Of a stretch of 64,000 nucleotides of DNA, positions 33,724 to 41,918 are shown one piece after another. How positions within the stretch are numbered: position 1 is the first letter of the stretch; each line of letters begins with the position of its first letter. Under the pieces are notes generated by a model. The model was not told where the DNA came from. It did no database searches and was given only the letters and a program-made list of their open reading frames with translations. The translations under genes and the position numbers were made by a program. This DNA is from Bradyrhizobium sp. BRP22 (GTDB taxonomy: Bacteria; Pseudomonadota; Alphaproteobacteria; Rhizobiales; Xanthobacteraceae): NCBI RefSeq assembly GCF_020194175.1, contig NZ_JADYVX010000016.1, forward strand, positions 62,001 through 126,000, given 5' to 3'.

Positions 33724-33743
33724 ATTGACAGCATACTGACAAT
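33724..33743. promoter_or_regulatory. Candidate MarR operator, site A
   Basis: ATTGACAGCATACTGACAAT matches its own reverse complement at 16 of 20 positions (pattern ATTGnCAGnATnCTGnCAAT). It is 35 bases from the gentisate dioxygenase start and 50 bases from the maleylpyruvate isomerase start, so it can control both. A 16/20 identical sequence is at 40049-40068. The MarR protein at 34416-34928 is the obvious candidate ligand. Confidence 0.65.
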
Positions 33744-33793
33744 ATGGCTAGCGTCAACACGAGCAAAACCAGAAAACATCAGGGGAGGTTCCG

Positions 33794-34426
33794 ATGAAGC
33801 TGCACGGGTACTTCCGCAGCAGCGCGTCCTATCGGGTGCGGATCGCGTTGAACCTGAAGGGGCTCACCGTCGAGCATCTGCCGCATCACCTTCGCAAAGG
33901 CGAACAATGCGCTCCGGCCTATCTTGCGATCAATCCGCAAGGGCTGGTGCCGACATTGGAAAGCGACGCGGGCGCGATCCTGACCCAGTCGCTCGCCATC
34001 ATCGAATGGCTCGATGAAACCCATCCCGAACCGCCGCTATTGCCGGAGGATTCGCTGCAGCGCGCAAAAGTCCGCGCCTTCGCACAGGCCATCGCCTGCG
34101 ACACCCATCCCGTGCAGAATCTGAAAGTGCTGGCGCGGCTGCGTCAGCTCGGCCTGCCGGAAGACAAGGTGGCGGAATGGGCGGCCTGGGCCAACCGCGA
34201 GGGGCTTTCGGCCTGTGAGATATTGGCCGCGGGGGAAGCCGGGCCGTTCTGCTTCGGTGCTGCACCGACGCTGGCCGACCTCTGCCTGGTGCCGCAGCTT
34301 GCCAATGCGCGGCGCTTCGGCGTCGATGTCAGCGCTTTTCCGCGGCTGCTCAAGGCGGAAGCCGCGGCGAGGGAATTGAAGGCGTTTGCCGACGCCGCTC
34401 CGGACAAGCAAGCCGATGCCGAATAG
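33794..34426 (+). CDS. Maleylpyruvate/maleylacetoacetate isomerase (zeta-class GST)
   Basis: This 210-residue protein is a zeta-class glutathione transferase. The active-site loop SSASYRVRIAL (residues 9-19), the cis-proline in GLVPTL and the LTQSLAIIEWLDE glutathione-binding stretch match MaiA/NagL. Next to gentisate dioxygenase it should isomerise maleylpyruvate to fumarylpyruvate with glutathione. A fumarylpyruvate hydrolase, the next enzyme, is not seen in this window. Its 3' end overlaps the MarR gene. Confidence 0.9.
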   Translation: MKLHGYFRSSASYRVRIALNLKGLTVEHLPHHLRKGEQCAPAYLAINPQGLVPTLESDAGAILTQSLAIIEWLDETHPEPPLLPEDSLQRAKVRAFAQAIACDTHPVQNLKVLARLRQLGLPEDKVAEWAAWANREGLSACEILAAGEAGPFCFGAAPTLADLCLVPQLANARRFGVDVSAFPRLLKAEAAARELKAFADAAPDKQADAE

Positions 34427-34928
34427 CAAGCAGAGCCCGATCACCATGGACGCGGTCTATACCGCGCCCGGCTATCTGTTCCGGCGGATGCAGCAGATCG
34501 CGGTCTCGATTTTCATCGAGGAGTGCAGGCAGTTCGACCTGACGCCGGTGCAATATGCCGCGCTGATTGCGATCCATACCCATCCCGGCATCGATGCGAC
34601 GCGGCTCTCCGCCGTGATCGCGTTCGACCGCTCTACGCTCGGCAATGTGATCGAGCGGTTGCAGAGCAAAGGTCTGATCGAGCGCAAGCCCGATTCCGGG
34701 GACAAGCGCGTCAAGCTGCTCACGCTAACCAAGCAGGGCGCTTCGCTCTTGCGCGAGATCATGCCTTTGGTTGACCGTGCGCAGGCGCGGATGCTGCAGC
34801 CGCTCAAGCCTTCCGACCGCAAGATGCTGCTGGCGCTGCTCGCGCAGCTCGTCGATCTCAACAACGAGGCCTCGCGCGTGCCGCTGCGCGCCGAGGATGC
34901 CCTCGAACATCTCGGGAAGTTGGGCTGA
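34416..34928 (+). CDS. MarR-family transcriptional regulator
   Basis: This 170-residue protein (ATG 34416, overlapping the isomerase gene by 11 bases; ATG 34446 possible) has the winged helix of MarR proteins: LTPVQYAALIAIHTHPG, IDATRLSAVIAFDRSTLGNVIERLQSKGLIERKPD and the wing SGDKRVKLLTLT. It probably represses the gentisate genes and releases DNA on binding an aromatic acid or aryl-CoA. Two candidate operators are at 33724-33743 and 40049-40068. Its last base is shared with the next gene's start. Confidence 0.92.
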   Translation: MPNSKQSPITMDAVYTAPGYLFRRMQQIAVSIFIEECRQFDLTPVQYAALIAIHTHPGIDATRLSAVIAFDRSTLGNVIERLQSKGLIERKPDSGDKRVKLLTLTKQGASLLREIMPLVDRAQARMLQPLKPSDRKMLLALLAQLVDLNNEASRVPLRAEDALEHLGKLG

Positions 34929-36115
34929 TGGCGAAGGACAAGCTTCCAGTCCTGATCGCAGGCGGCGGCATCGGCGGTCTTGCCGCGGCGCTCGGGCTTG
35001 CGCAGAAGGGCATCGGCTCGATTCTCTTGGAAAAGTCCGCCTCGCTCGGCGAGATCGGTGCCGGCATCCAGCTCGGCCCGAACGCCTTCCATGCCTTCGA
35101 TTATCTCGGCGTCGGCGAGGCTGCGCGGCGCATGGCCGTCTATATCGACCAGCTCCGCCTGATGGATGCGCTCACCGCCGAAGAGATCACTCATGTCGAC
35201 CTGCGCGAGCCGTTCCGGACGCGGTTCGGCAATCCCTATGCCGTGGTGCATCGCGGCGATCTTCACGGCGTGTTCCTGCGTGCCTGCCGCGAGCATGAGC
35301 TGATCGAGCTGCGTGTCAGCAGCGAGGTGATCGGCTACGAGCAGGATGGTTCCTCAGTCACCGCACGGCTCGCCAATGGCGGGCGCGTTACGGGCAAGCT
35401 CCTGATCGGCGCCGATGGCTTGTGGTCGAATATTCGCAAACAGGTCACATCAGATGGGCCGCCACGGGTGTCCGGCCACACCACCTATCGTTCGGTGATC
35501 CCGACCGAACAGATGCCGGCGGATCTGCGCTGGAATGCGGCGACGCTGTGGGCCGGGCCGAAGTGCCACATCGTGCATTATCCGCTGTCCGACTGGAAGG
35601 TGTTCAATCTCGTCGTCACCTACCACAACGACGCGCCGGAGCCGGTCGCGGGCAAGCCGGTCAGCGACGAAGAGGTGCTGCAGGGCTTTCGGCACGTCCA
35701 TGCACGTGCGCAAAGCATCATTCGTCACGGCAAGAACTGGCGGCTCTGGGTGCTGTGCGACCGCGATCCGAACGAACGCTGGGTCGACGGCCGCGTCGCG
35801 CTGCTCGGCGATGCCGCGCATCCGATGCTGCAATATTTCGCGCAAGGCGCCTGCCAGGCGATGGAGGATGCGGTGTGTCTGTCACACATGCTATCGCACC
35901 ATGATGACCACGTGGTGGCGCTGGAGCATTACCGTGCGCAACGCTTCCCGCGCACCGCGCAGGTACAATTATGGTCGCGCGCGATCGGCGAGCACATCTA
36001 TCATCCAGCCGGCGAACATGCCCGCCTCCGCAACGCCATCATGAGCGCGAAGACCTCGGAGGATTACTATCGCGATCTCGCCTGGCTCTATGGCGGCACG
36101 GGATTGGCTGCCTGA
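34928..36115 (+). CDS. FAD-dependent monooxygenase, 3-hydroxybenzoate 6-hydroxylase-like
   Basis: This 395-residue flavoprotein has GGGIGGLAAALGLA (residues 12-25) for FAD, the LLIGADGLWSNIR DG-motif near residue 160 and LLGDAAHPMLQYFAQGACQAMED near 295, the three marks of class A aromatic hydroxylases. The sequence around QGACQAMEDA and the length match 3-hydroxybenzoate 6-hydroxylases, which make gentisate with NADH and O2. Salicylate 1-hydroxylase relatives look similar, but the gentisate neighbours favour the 6-hydroxylase. The start overlaps the MarR stop (TGATG). Confidence 0.85.
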   Translation: MAKDKLPVLIAGGGIGGLAAALGLAQKGIGSILLEKSASLGEIGAGIQLGPNAFHAFDYLGVGEAARRMAVYIDQLRLMDALTAEEITHVDLREPFRTRFGNPYAVVHRGDLHGVFLRACREHELIELRVSSEVIGYEQDGSSVTARLANGGRVTGKLLIGADGLWSNIRKQVTSDGPPRVSGHTTYRSVIPTEQMPADLRWNAATLWAGPKCHIVHYPLSDWKVFNLVVTYHNDAPEPVAGKPVSDEEVLQGFRHVHARAQSIIRHGKNWRLWVLCDRDPNERWVDGRVALLGDAAHPMLQYFAQGACQAMEDAVCLSHMLSHHDDHVVALEHYRAQRFPRTAQVQLWSRAIGEHIYHPAGEHARLRNAIMSAKTSEDYYRDLAWLYGGTGLAA

Positions 36116-37143
36116 TCCTCTCGCCTCACGGCGTTTTCAAGCCGTTCTCTGGCTCCGAAACAGTCGCGCGCCTGATCCATAGCGCGATCGAGCCACTCAA
36201 GATCGTCGCCACAGGGAAACCAGCCCGACCTTGCCAGCGCATAATCACCCGGGTCTCGCGCGAACTCGATGCCACGCGGCAATCGGGTGGGCAACTCGCA
36301 CGACAGAGTGCGCGGATAATCACGGACACGCCATTCGGGACGATGGGTCGGAAAGAACGCCAGGCAGCCTACGCCGAACGCGTCCGCCAGATGCACCATC
36401 CCCGTGTCAGTCGAGATTATCCAGCGTGCATGACGGACAACGCCGCACAGATCAGCGAGCGTAGCACAGGGCTCCAGATGAATGACGTCGCGGCGGAGCG
36501 CATCGGGCACGGTGCCTTGCGTCACCACGGGCCCGAGCGCAAGCGCGCGCCGGAGGATCTGCGCGTGGATCTCCTCCGGCATGTCGCGCAGTCGCATCGA
36601 CGCCTTCGGGCAGACCAAAATATAGCCGCTCGGCAACGCAGGTCGTATCGTTCTGACCCGCGATGCCAGCCAGCTATTCCGCCGCCAGCCTGCCGGCACC
36701 TGCTCCGGCGCCACGCCGAGGCGCTGCAGGAAGAAATCGATCATAGACCTGCACTGGAACTCCGGATCGAAGGCAAAGTCGCGGATGTCGATGACGCGTG
36801 TGACCGCCTCACCCGGATCAAGCGGTCGATCAGGCGTGGCAAATTCCCAGGCAAGCGTCTTGATGTCGGCGAAGTCGGCGGCGGCATGGATGGCTTCGAC
36901 CATGCCAGGGAGGCCAGGAAGCCGGAACAATAACGGCCGCGGGGGCATGGCGCCAACCAGGATCGCCACATGGAGCGCCTGCAGGCCGACGATCGCATCG
37001 CCCATCGCGCGTCCGAAGCCGTTCAGAATGGCGACATTGACCAGCGCCGTCATTTCAGCGCGACCGTGCGGGATCGCATTCGTCGCCGATATTGTCCGCC
37101 CGTTCTGCACCACGCTCACCGCGAACCTCGCAACGGCCGCCAC
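36088..37143 (-). CDS. Glycosyltransferase family 9-like (heptosyltransferase-like) protein
   Basis: This 351-residue protein, read from GTG 37143, has a C-terminal half with the GT9 nucleotide-sugar site: ISTDTGMVHLADAFGVGCLAFF near residue 240. The middle stretch GYILVCPKASMRLRDMPEEI matches the start of the second Rossmann domain of heptosyltransferases. The N-terminal domain (AILNGFGRAMGDAIVGLQAL) is shorter than in WaaC/WaaF. ATG 37053 is an alternative start; neither has a good ribosome site. Its 3' end overlaps the convergent hydroxylase gene by 28 bases. A role in polysaccharide or LPS glycosylation is inferred. Confidence 0.65.
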   Translation of the reverse strand: MAAVARFAVSVVQNGRTISATNAIPHGRAEMTALVNVAILNGFGRAMGDAIVGLQALHVAILVGAMPPRPLLFRLPGLPGMVEAIHAAADFADIKTLAWEFATPDRPLDPGEAVTRVIDIRDFAFDPEFQCRSMIDFFLQRLGVAPEQVPAGWRRNSWLASRVRTIRPALPSGYILVCPKASMRLRDMPEEIHAQILRRALALGPVVTQGTVPDALRRDVIHLEPCATLADLCGVVRHARWIISTDTGMVHLADAFGVGCLAFFPTHRPEWRVRDYPRTLSCELPTRLPRGIEFARDPGDYALARSGWFPCGDDLEWLDRAMDQARDCFGARERLENAVRREDQAANPVPP

Positions 37144-37297
37144 CCTGCAGACTGGCGCGGAGCTGCTACGCGATGGTGTCGTGATCAGAAAAATTCGGCT
37201 ACGGCTGTAACCAAGGCATCACGAGCACGAGGTGTTCTCGACGTTAAGACAAGATGTGCGGAAACGAGAGATTACGAATGCTGATGACAAGCGGATG

Positions 37298-38908
37298 TCA
37301 CATCTTCATCACCGCCTGCCGGTCGATCTTGCCCGTCCCCGTTTTCGGCAGCTCGCCGATGAACTTGATCTCGCGCGGATATTTGTAGGGCAATAGTTTT
37401 GCCTTCACGTAATCCTGAAGCCGCTTCGCCGTTGCTTCCGCCTCGAACGCGCGGTCGTTCATCACCACGACCGCCTTCAGCGTCATGCGGCGGTCGGGCA
37501 GCTCGGCGGCGAACACGGCGCATTCGCGGACGTCAGGGTGATCGGCGAGGCAGAGCTCGACCTCCAGCGGGTAGACCCATTGGCCTGATATCTTGATCAA
37601 ATCGTCGGCGCGGCCGCGGAAGAAGTGGAAGCCATCGCTGTCACGGATGAAGCGGTCGCCGGTGTAGATCCAGCCGCCATCGCGGACGGTCTCGGCGGTC
37701 TTGTCGGGGCGATTCCAGTACATCGGCGTGTTGGAATCGCCGCGCACCCACAAAATGCCTTCCTCGTTGTCGCTGACCTCGCGGCCGTCTTTGTCGCGCA
37801 GCAGGATCTCGTAGCCGGGCACGCGCAGGCCGGCGGCGCCCAGCTTCTTCCTGTCCGCGTGGTTGCAGAGATAGATGTGCAGCACCTCGGTCGAACCGAG
37901 GCCTTCGATGATCTCCAGTCCCGTCAGCGCCTTCCAGCCATTGAACACATCGGCCGAGAGCACTTCCGCGGCTGATATCGCCATGCGCAGCGAAGAGAAA
38001 TCGGTCCTGTCAGCGCCGTCGGCCTTGGTCAGGGACGTATAGAGCGTCGGCAGGCCGAAAAACACGGTCGGACGATACTGTTCGATCGCCGCAAAGATCG
38101 ATGCTGGCTTCGGCTGACCGGGCAGGAGAAGCGTGGCGGCGCCGACCGAGAAGGGAAAGGTGATGGAATTGCCGAAGCCATAGGCGAAGAAGATCTTCGG
38201 CACCGAGAAGCAGATATCGCCAGGCGTCAGCTTCAGCACGTTGCGGGCGAACGTCTGCTCGCTATAGGCCATGTCGTGGTGCAAATGCACGATGCCCTTC
38301 GGCCGGCCGGTCGAGCCGGAGGAATACATCCAGAACGCCATCTCGTTGCGGTGGGTATCGGCCTCGGTGAGCTCGGTCGAGAAATGCGGCAGCCATTCAT
38401 CCGCCAACAGCACCTGCAGCGCGGCGTGCTCGGCGGCGGCGCCATTGACCACGATCAGCGTTTGCAGCGGCGTGTCCTTGCAGGCCTCGGCATTGAAGCG
38501 CGAGCAGAATTCGGCGTCGGCGACCGCAACCGATGCGCTCGCGTCGGAAAGGTAGAACTGCAGGAGGTCCGGTGGCGTCAGCGTGTTGATGAGAAGCGGC
38601 ACGAAGCCGGCGCGGACGGCGCCGAAAAATGCCGCCGGATAGGCCGGGGTGTCGTCGAGGAACAGCAGGATACGGTTGCCGCGGTGAAGGCTCAGCGAGG
38701 CGAAGCCGTGGCCCCAGCGCGCGGCCTCGGCGCAGAGCTCGCGGTAGGTCCGCTGTCCCGCCGGGCCGGTCAGCGCCGTCAGCTCGCCGCGGCCGTGTGC
38801 GAGATTGTCGAACAGGATGCGGCTTGCGTTATAGCGTTCGGGGAGCGCAAAGCCGATCTCGCGCGCGCCCGGGCTGTCAGGCGGTACCTGGTCGGCGATC
38901 TCGTTCAT
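37298..38908 (-). CDS. Benzoate-CoA ligase-family aryl-CoA synthetase (salicylyl-CoA ligase candidate)
   Basis: This 536-residue protein starts at ATG 38908, overlapping the stop of the monooxygenase gene (ATGA). It has the ANL motifs: MYSSGSTGRPKGIVHLH (P-loop), EGLGSTEVLHIYL, YTGDRFIRD and the C-terminal KTGTGKIDRQAV with catalytic Lys. FNYPERYNAS-type wording at the start (GFALPERYNASRILFDN) and overall length match benzoate/2-aminobenzoate/4-hydroxybenzoate-CoA ligases. Coupled to a salicylyl-CoA-hydroxylase-like gene, it probably activates an ortho-substituted benzoate, most likely salicylate. Confidence 0.87.
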   Translation of the reverse strand: MNEIADQVPPDSPGAREIGFALPERYNASRILFDNLAHGRGELTALTGPAGQRTYRELCAEAARWGHGFASLSLHRGNRILLFLDDTPAYPAAFFGAVRAGFVPLLINTLTPPDLLQFYLSDASASVAVADAEFCSRFNAEACKDTPLQTLIVVNGAAAEHAALQVLLADEWLPHFSTELTEADTHRNEMAFWMYSSGSTGRPKGIVHLHHDMAYSEQTFARNVLKLTPGDICFSVPKIFFAYGFGNSITFPFSVGAATLLLPGQPKPASIFAAIEQYRPTVFFGLPTLYTSLTKADGADRTDFSSLRMAISAAEVLSADVFNGWKALTGLEIIEGLGSTEVLHIYLCNHADRKKLGAAGLRVPGYEILLRDKDGREVSDNEEGILWVRGDSNTPMYWNRPDKTAETVRDGGWIYTGDRFIRDSDGFHFFRGRADDLIKISGQWVYPLEVELCLADHPDVRECAVFAAELPDRRMTLKAVVVMNDRAFEAEATAKRLQDYVKAKLLPYKYPREIKFIGELPKTGTGKIDRQAVMKM

Positions 38909-40035
38909 GACTTGCTCCTCGATGCCTCGTAGCCTGCCATGAAGTTCGGCGACATCGTGCGCAGCCGCGCGTCGTCGATCCGTCCCGAACGGGTGATGTA
39001 GCTGAAGGCAAAATCCATCAGGTCGGCCTTCATGTGCTCGGGGAATTTTTCGTACCAGTCGGCGCTGGTGCGCGACGCGGTCACCAGCTTCTTCACGATC
39101 GGCTTGCGCTCGGCCTCGTAGCGGGCGAGCGCGGTCGAGACATGCGCTTCGGTCTCCAGCGCCTTCGTCAGCGCGATGGCGTCCTCGATCGCAAGGCGGG
39201 TGCCGGAGCCGATCGAGAAATGCGCGGAGTGCAGCGCGTCGCCGATCAGCACCATGTTCCTGAACGACCAGTGCTCGTTCCAGATCCACGGGAAATTGCG
39301 CCACACCGACTTGTTGGAGATCAGCGGCTGCCCGCCGAGCGTCTCGGCAAACACCTCCTCGCACACGGCCTTGGAGTGTTCGGCGTCCTTGCCGGCAAAG
39401 CCGTAGGCGTGCCAGGTCGCACGGTCGCATTCGACCAGGAACGTGCTCATGGTCGGCGAATAGCGATAGTGGTGGGCGTTGAAGGCGCCGCGTTCGGTCT
39501 TCACGAAGGTCTGCGACAGCGTCTCGAACCGCTTCGACGTGCCGTACCAGGCGAACTTGTTGGACGAATAGGACAGCGAGGTTCCGAAATCGCCCTCGAA
39601 CGTTCGGCGCACCAGCGAGTTCAGCCCGTCCGCGGCGACGATCAGGTCATAGCCTTGCAGCGCATCGACTGACTGGATCGCTTTGTCAAACTGCGGGGTG
39701 ACGCCGACCGCGCGCACGCGCTCCTGCAGCAGGGAGAGCAGCGTAAGCCGGCCGATCGAGGAAAAGCCGACGCCGTCGATCTCGACGCTCTCCCCGCGCA
39801 AATTGAGCGTGATGTTCCTCCAGCTCTCCATTTTCGGCGCGATGGCCTCGACCGTATCGGGATCGTCGGCGCGCAGGAATTCCAGCGCCTGGTCCGAGAA
39901 CACGACGCCGAAGCCCCAGGTCGCATTGGCCGGGTTCTGCTCGAATAGCTCGACGACCGCGTCAGGGTGTCGCCGCTTCCAGAGATAGGCGAAATAGAGG
40001 CCGCCGGGACCTCCACCGATCACGGCGATACGCAC
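38905..40035 (-). CDS. FAD monooxygenase, salicylyl-CoA 5-hydroxylase-like
   Basis: This 376-residue flavoprotein starts at GTG 40035, six bases after a GGGAGG ribosome site. It has RIAVIGGGPGGLYFAYLWKR at the N-terminus and IGDALHSAHFSIGSGTRLAIEDA near residue 270. Both are characteristic of the aryl-CoA hydroxylases: SdgC (salicylyl-CoA 5-hydroxylase) and the N-terminal domain of 2-aminobenzoyl-CoA monooxygenase. It would turn salicylyl-CoA into gentisyl-CoA, which a thioesterase releases as gentisate. No thioesterase gene is seen here. A MarR-type dyad lies 13 bases upstream of the start. Confidence 0.85.
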   Translation of the reverse strand: MRIAVIGGGPGGLYFAYLWKRRHPDAVVELFEQNPANATWGFGVVFSDQALEFLRADDPDTVEAIAPKMESWRNITLNLRGESVEIDGVGFSSIGRLTLLSLLQERVRAVGVTPQFDKAIQSVDALQGYDLIVAADGLNSLVRRTFEGDFGTSLSYSSNKFAWYGTSKRFETLSQTFVKTERGAFNAHHYRYSPTMSTFLVECDRATWHAYGFAGKDAEHSKAVCEEVFAETLGGQPLISNKSVWRNFPWIWNEHWSFRNMVLIGDALHSAHFSIGSGTRLAIEDAIALTKALETEAHVSTALARYEAERKPIVKKLVTASRTSADWYEKFPEHMKADLMDFAFSYITRSGRIDDARLRTMSPNFMAGYEASRSKS

Positions 40036-40048
40036 GATGTTCCTCCCG

Positions 40049-40068
40049 ATTGACAGTGTACTTACGAT
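40049..40068. promoter_or_regulatory. Candidate MarR operator, site B
   Basis: ATTGACAGTGTACTTACGAT is identical to site A (33724-33743) at 16 of 20 positions. It is placed just upstream of the ribosome site of the monooxygenase-ligase operon. A repressor bound here would block transcription start or early elongation. It links this operon to the gentisate genes. Confidence 0.6.
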
Positions 40069-40173
40069 TTTGCGCATAGACTATCCGCGGGACGTCGAGG
40101 GCGCCACCGGAAAATTTGCCCTGCGGCGTCCCGCCGTGGCCGGAACAATCCCGGCAGCGGCGCGGCGCTTTGG

Positions 40174-40386
40174 TCAGACGCAGCGGCGGACCCTTACCCC
40201 GTCGACGACGACCCAGCGGCAGGCGACCGCAACCGGCTTGCGGACGACCACCGCGCCGCGATAGCCGGCGCAGCCGGCGCGGTAGACGCCGCGGGCGCAG
40301 ACGGCGGCGTTGGCGTTGGAGATCTCGAACGTCAGAACCGCAGCGAAGGAAACGAGTGCGGCGGCCAACAGCAGAAATGCACGCAT
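40174..40386 (-). CDS. Small secreted protein (70 aa), Arg/Val-rich
   Basis: This 70-residue protein has a signal peptide (LLLAAALVSFAAVLTFEI, cleavage near ANAAV, about residue 28). The mature part has AAVCARGVYRAGCAGYRGAV and ends CRWVVVDGVRVRRCV, with four cysteines that may pair in the periplasm. Near-identical small proteins are common in Bradyrhizobium; their function is unknown. It has no operon partner. Confidence 0.7.
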   Translation of the reverse strand: MRAFLLLAAALVSFAAVLTFEISNANAAVCARGVYRAGCAGYRGAVVVRKPVAVACRWVVVDGVRVRRCV

Positions 40387-40482
40387 GACTTTCTCCTACT
40401 TGGTTGGTGATCGAAAGCGGTTTGGAGTTTTCTCTTCATTATCGTTTGATGGATCGGCAATCGTCGAATGCAGGGGGAAACG

Positions 40483-40839
40483 ATGTCGGAGATCAGGTCC
40501 AGATGGCTTGCCCTCTATGCCGGCTATGTCGAACCGGCCTCCAAGGAGATATTTTCGCATGTCGAGAAGATGATCATCGGCACCTTGATCGTTTCGGCTG
40601 GCGCGCATGTCTCGAGCAATGAGCCGGCCATCGCGCTGTTCGGCTATCTGCGTCACGGCCTGATCGGTCGCGGCGTCGAATTGTTCGGCGTGATCCTGCT
40701 CCTGCTCAATTTTATCGACGGGCTCTACAAGCTCGCCAGGTTGAATTGGCATGTCGCGTATCAGATCGTGATGTCGCTCGCTTACGTCGCGCTTTCGGTC
40801 AGGCTTGTTCAGCTCATTCTCGCCTTTCGCAGCGAATAG
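40483..40839 (+). CDS. Small integral membrane protein, unknown function
   Basis: This 118-residue protein starts at ATG 40483 (MSEIRSRWLALYAG) after AGGGGGAA; ATG 40468 would add five residues. It has about three hydrophobic segments: near 32-50 (IIGTLIVSAGAHV), 62-82 (RGVELFGVILLLLNFIDGL) and 92-112 (YQIVMSLAYVALSVRLVQLIL). No known motif is visible. It lies between two oppositely transcribed secreted-protein genes. Confidence 0.65.
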   Translation: MSEIRSRWLALYAGYVEPASKEIFSHVEKMIIGTLIVSAGAHVSSNEPAIALFGYLRHGLIGRGVELFGVILLLLNFIDGLYKLARLNWHVAYQIVMSLAYVALSVRLVQLILAFRSE

Positions 40840-40857
40840 CCCGCGGGTCGCCGAGGC

Positions 40858-41700
40858 TCACCGCGTCGCGAACTGTGCCAGCACTTCCTTGCAGGCGGGC
40901 GACAGCGACGCGGCATTAGTGGCCAGGCACTGCACGATCCGGCCGCCTCCAGGCACAACGCCGCCGCACAGCGAGCGTACGTCGGCGCCGCAGGCCGACC
41001 GCGCGACGAACAGCTCTTCGCGCGGGCGCAAGGGCCGCAGCGCGATGGCTGCGGGCGCAGCCGGCGCCGCCGCCGGTGCGGCAGCCGCCGCGGCGGGACC
41101 ACCGCCTGCCGCGGGCGCCGCGCCACCGCTTGCGGCCGCAAACGCTTCGCCGCATGCCGGGGAGAGCCTGGCCGTGTTCTTCTCGAGACATTTCAGTGCG
41201 GGGGCGCCGCCGGTCGGAACGCCCGGGCAGTACTTCTGATAGTCGGAGCGGCAGGCGCTGCGGATCGCGGAGACCTGTGCCTCGCTCGGCTGCGGCTTGG
41301 CCGGCGTGCCTGCCGCCTTCGGCGCCGCAGGCTTCACGGTGGTGGGCGTCGCCGGCGTGTCCGCCTTGGCCGGCGCCGGCGCGGCGTCGGTCTTGGCTGT
41401 GGCTGGAGCCGCGTCGGGCTTGGGCGCCGTCTCCGCCTTTGGCGCGGCGGGGACTTCCACGGCACGCACCGCGCCGGCGCAGCTCGGTGATAGACTCGAC
41501 ATGTTCTTCTGCAGGCATTGCAGCGAAGCCTCGCCGCCGGGCGGAATAGCGGAGCAATGCGCCATGTAATCGTTGCGGCACTGCGACTTGATCGCCGCGC
41601 GCTGCGCCTCCGTCGGCGCCTGCGCCAGCGCTGCGGTCGCAAACAGGACGACGGACAATGGCAAGGCCCGCCCGCACGCGCGTTTCAATATCTTGATCAT
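40858..41700 (-). CDS. Secreted protein with three Cys-rich (GLG1-type) repeats
   Basis: This 280-residue protein has a signal peptide (LPLSVVLFATAALAQA, cleavage near residue 27). Three modules of about 45 residues follow, near 33-75, 142-185 and 232-278. Each has the pattern C-x3-D-x3-C, a GG turn, a C-L pair, an N and a final LSPxC: for example CRNDYMAHC...SLSPSC, CRSDYQKYC...RLSPAC and CGADVRSLC...SLSPAC. Linkers between modules are long and almost pure Ala/Pro/Lys. This matches the cysteine-rich repeat of Golgi apparatus protein 1. It is likely periplasmic with two disulfides per module. The function is unknown. Confidence 0.8.
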   Translation of the reverse strand: MIKILKRACGRALPLSVVLFATAALAQAPTEAQRAAIKSQCRNDYMAHCSAIPPGGEASLQCLQKNMSSLSPSCAGAVRAVEVPAAPKAETAPKPDAAPATAKTDAAPAPAKADTPATPTTVKPAAPKAAGTPAKPQPSEAQVSAIRSACRSDYQKYCPGVPTGGAPALKCLEKNTARLSPACGEAFAAASGGAAPAAGGGPAAAAAAPAAAPAAPAAIALRPLRPREELFVARSACGADVRSLCGGVVPGGGRIVQCLATNAASLSPACKEVLAQFATR

Positions 41701-41918
41701 GTCAGCAAACCCCTTGTTGTCGACGGAGGCCGCCGCTTCAGCCGAAGTTCATTCATGCGAACGTCGTTCGTGAAAATGAGTCTGGTACAGCAATCTTGGC
41801 GAGCGGTATCATTTTCTGTTTCGGGTTCCACTGCAAGCCAATTGTTGCTATGGATGGAGCGCGACAGTCGTCTCCGGATGAACGCCTCTTTCCGAGGCAA
41901 GCTGAGCTGTGCACCGAA

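Noticed and set aside
38909..39430. Upstream extension of the aryl-CoA ligase frame
   Set aside because: It overlaps the flavoprotein gene in another frame; ATG 38908 with the ATGA overlap is the natural start and gives normal ligase length.
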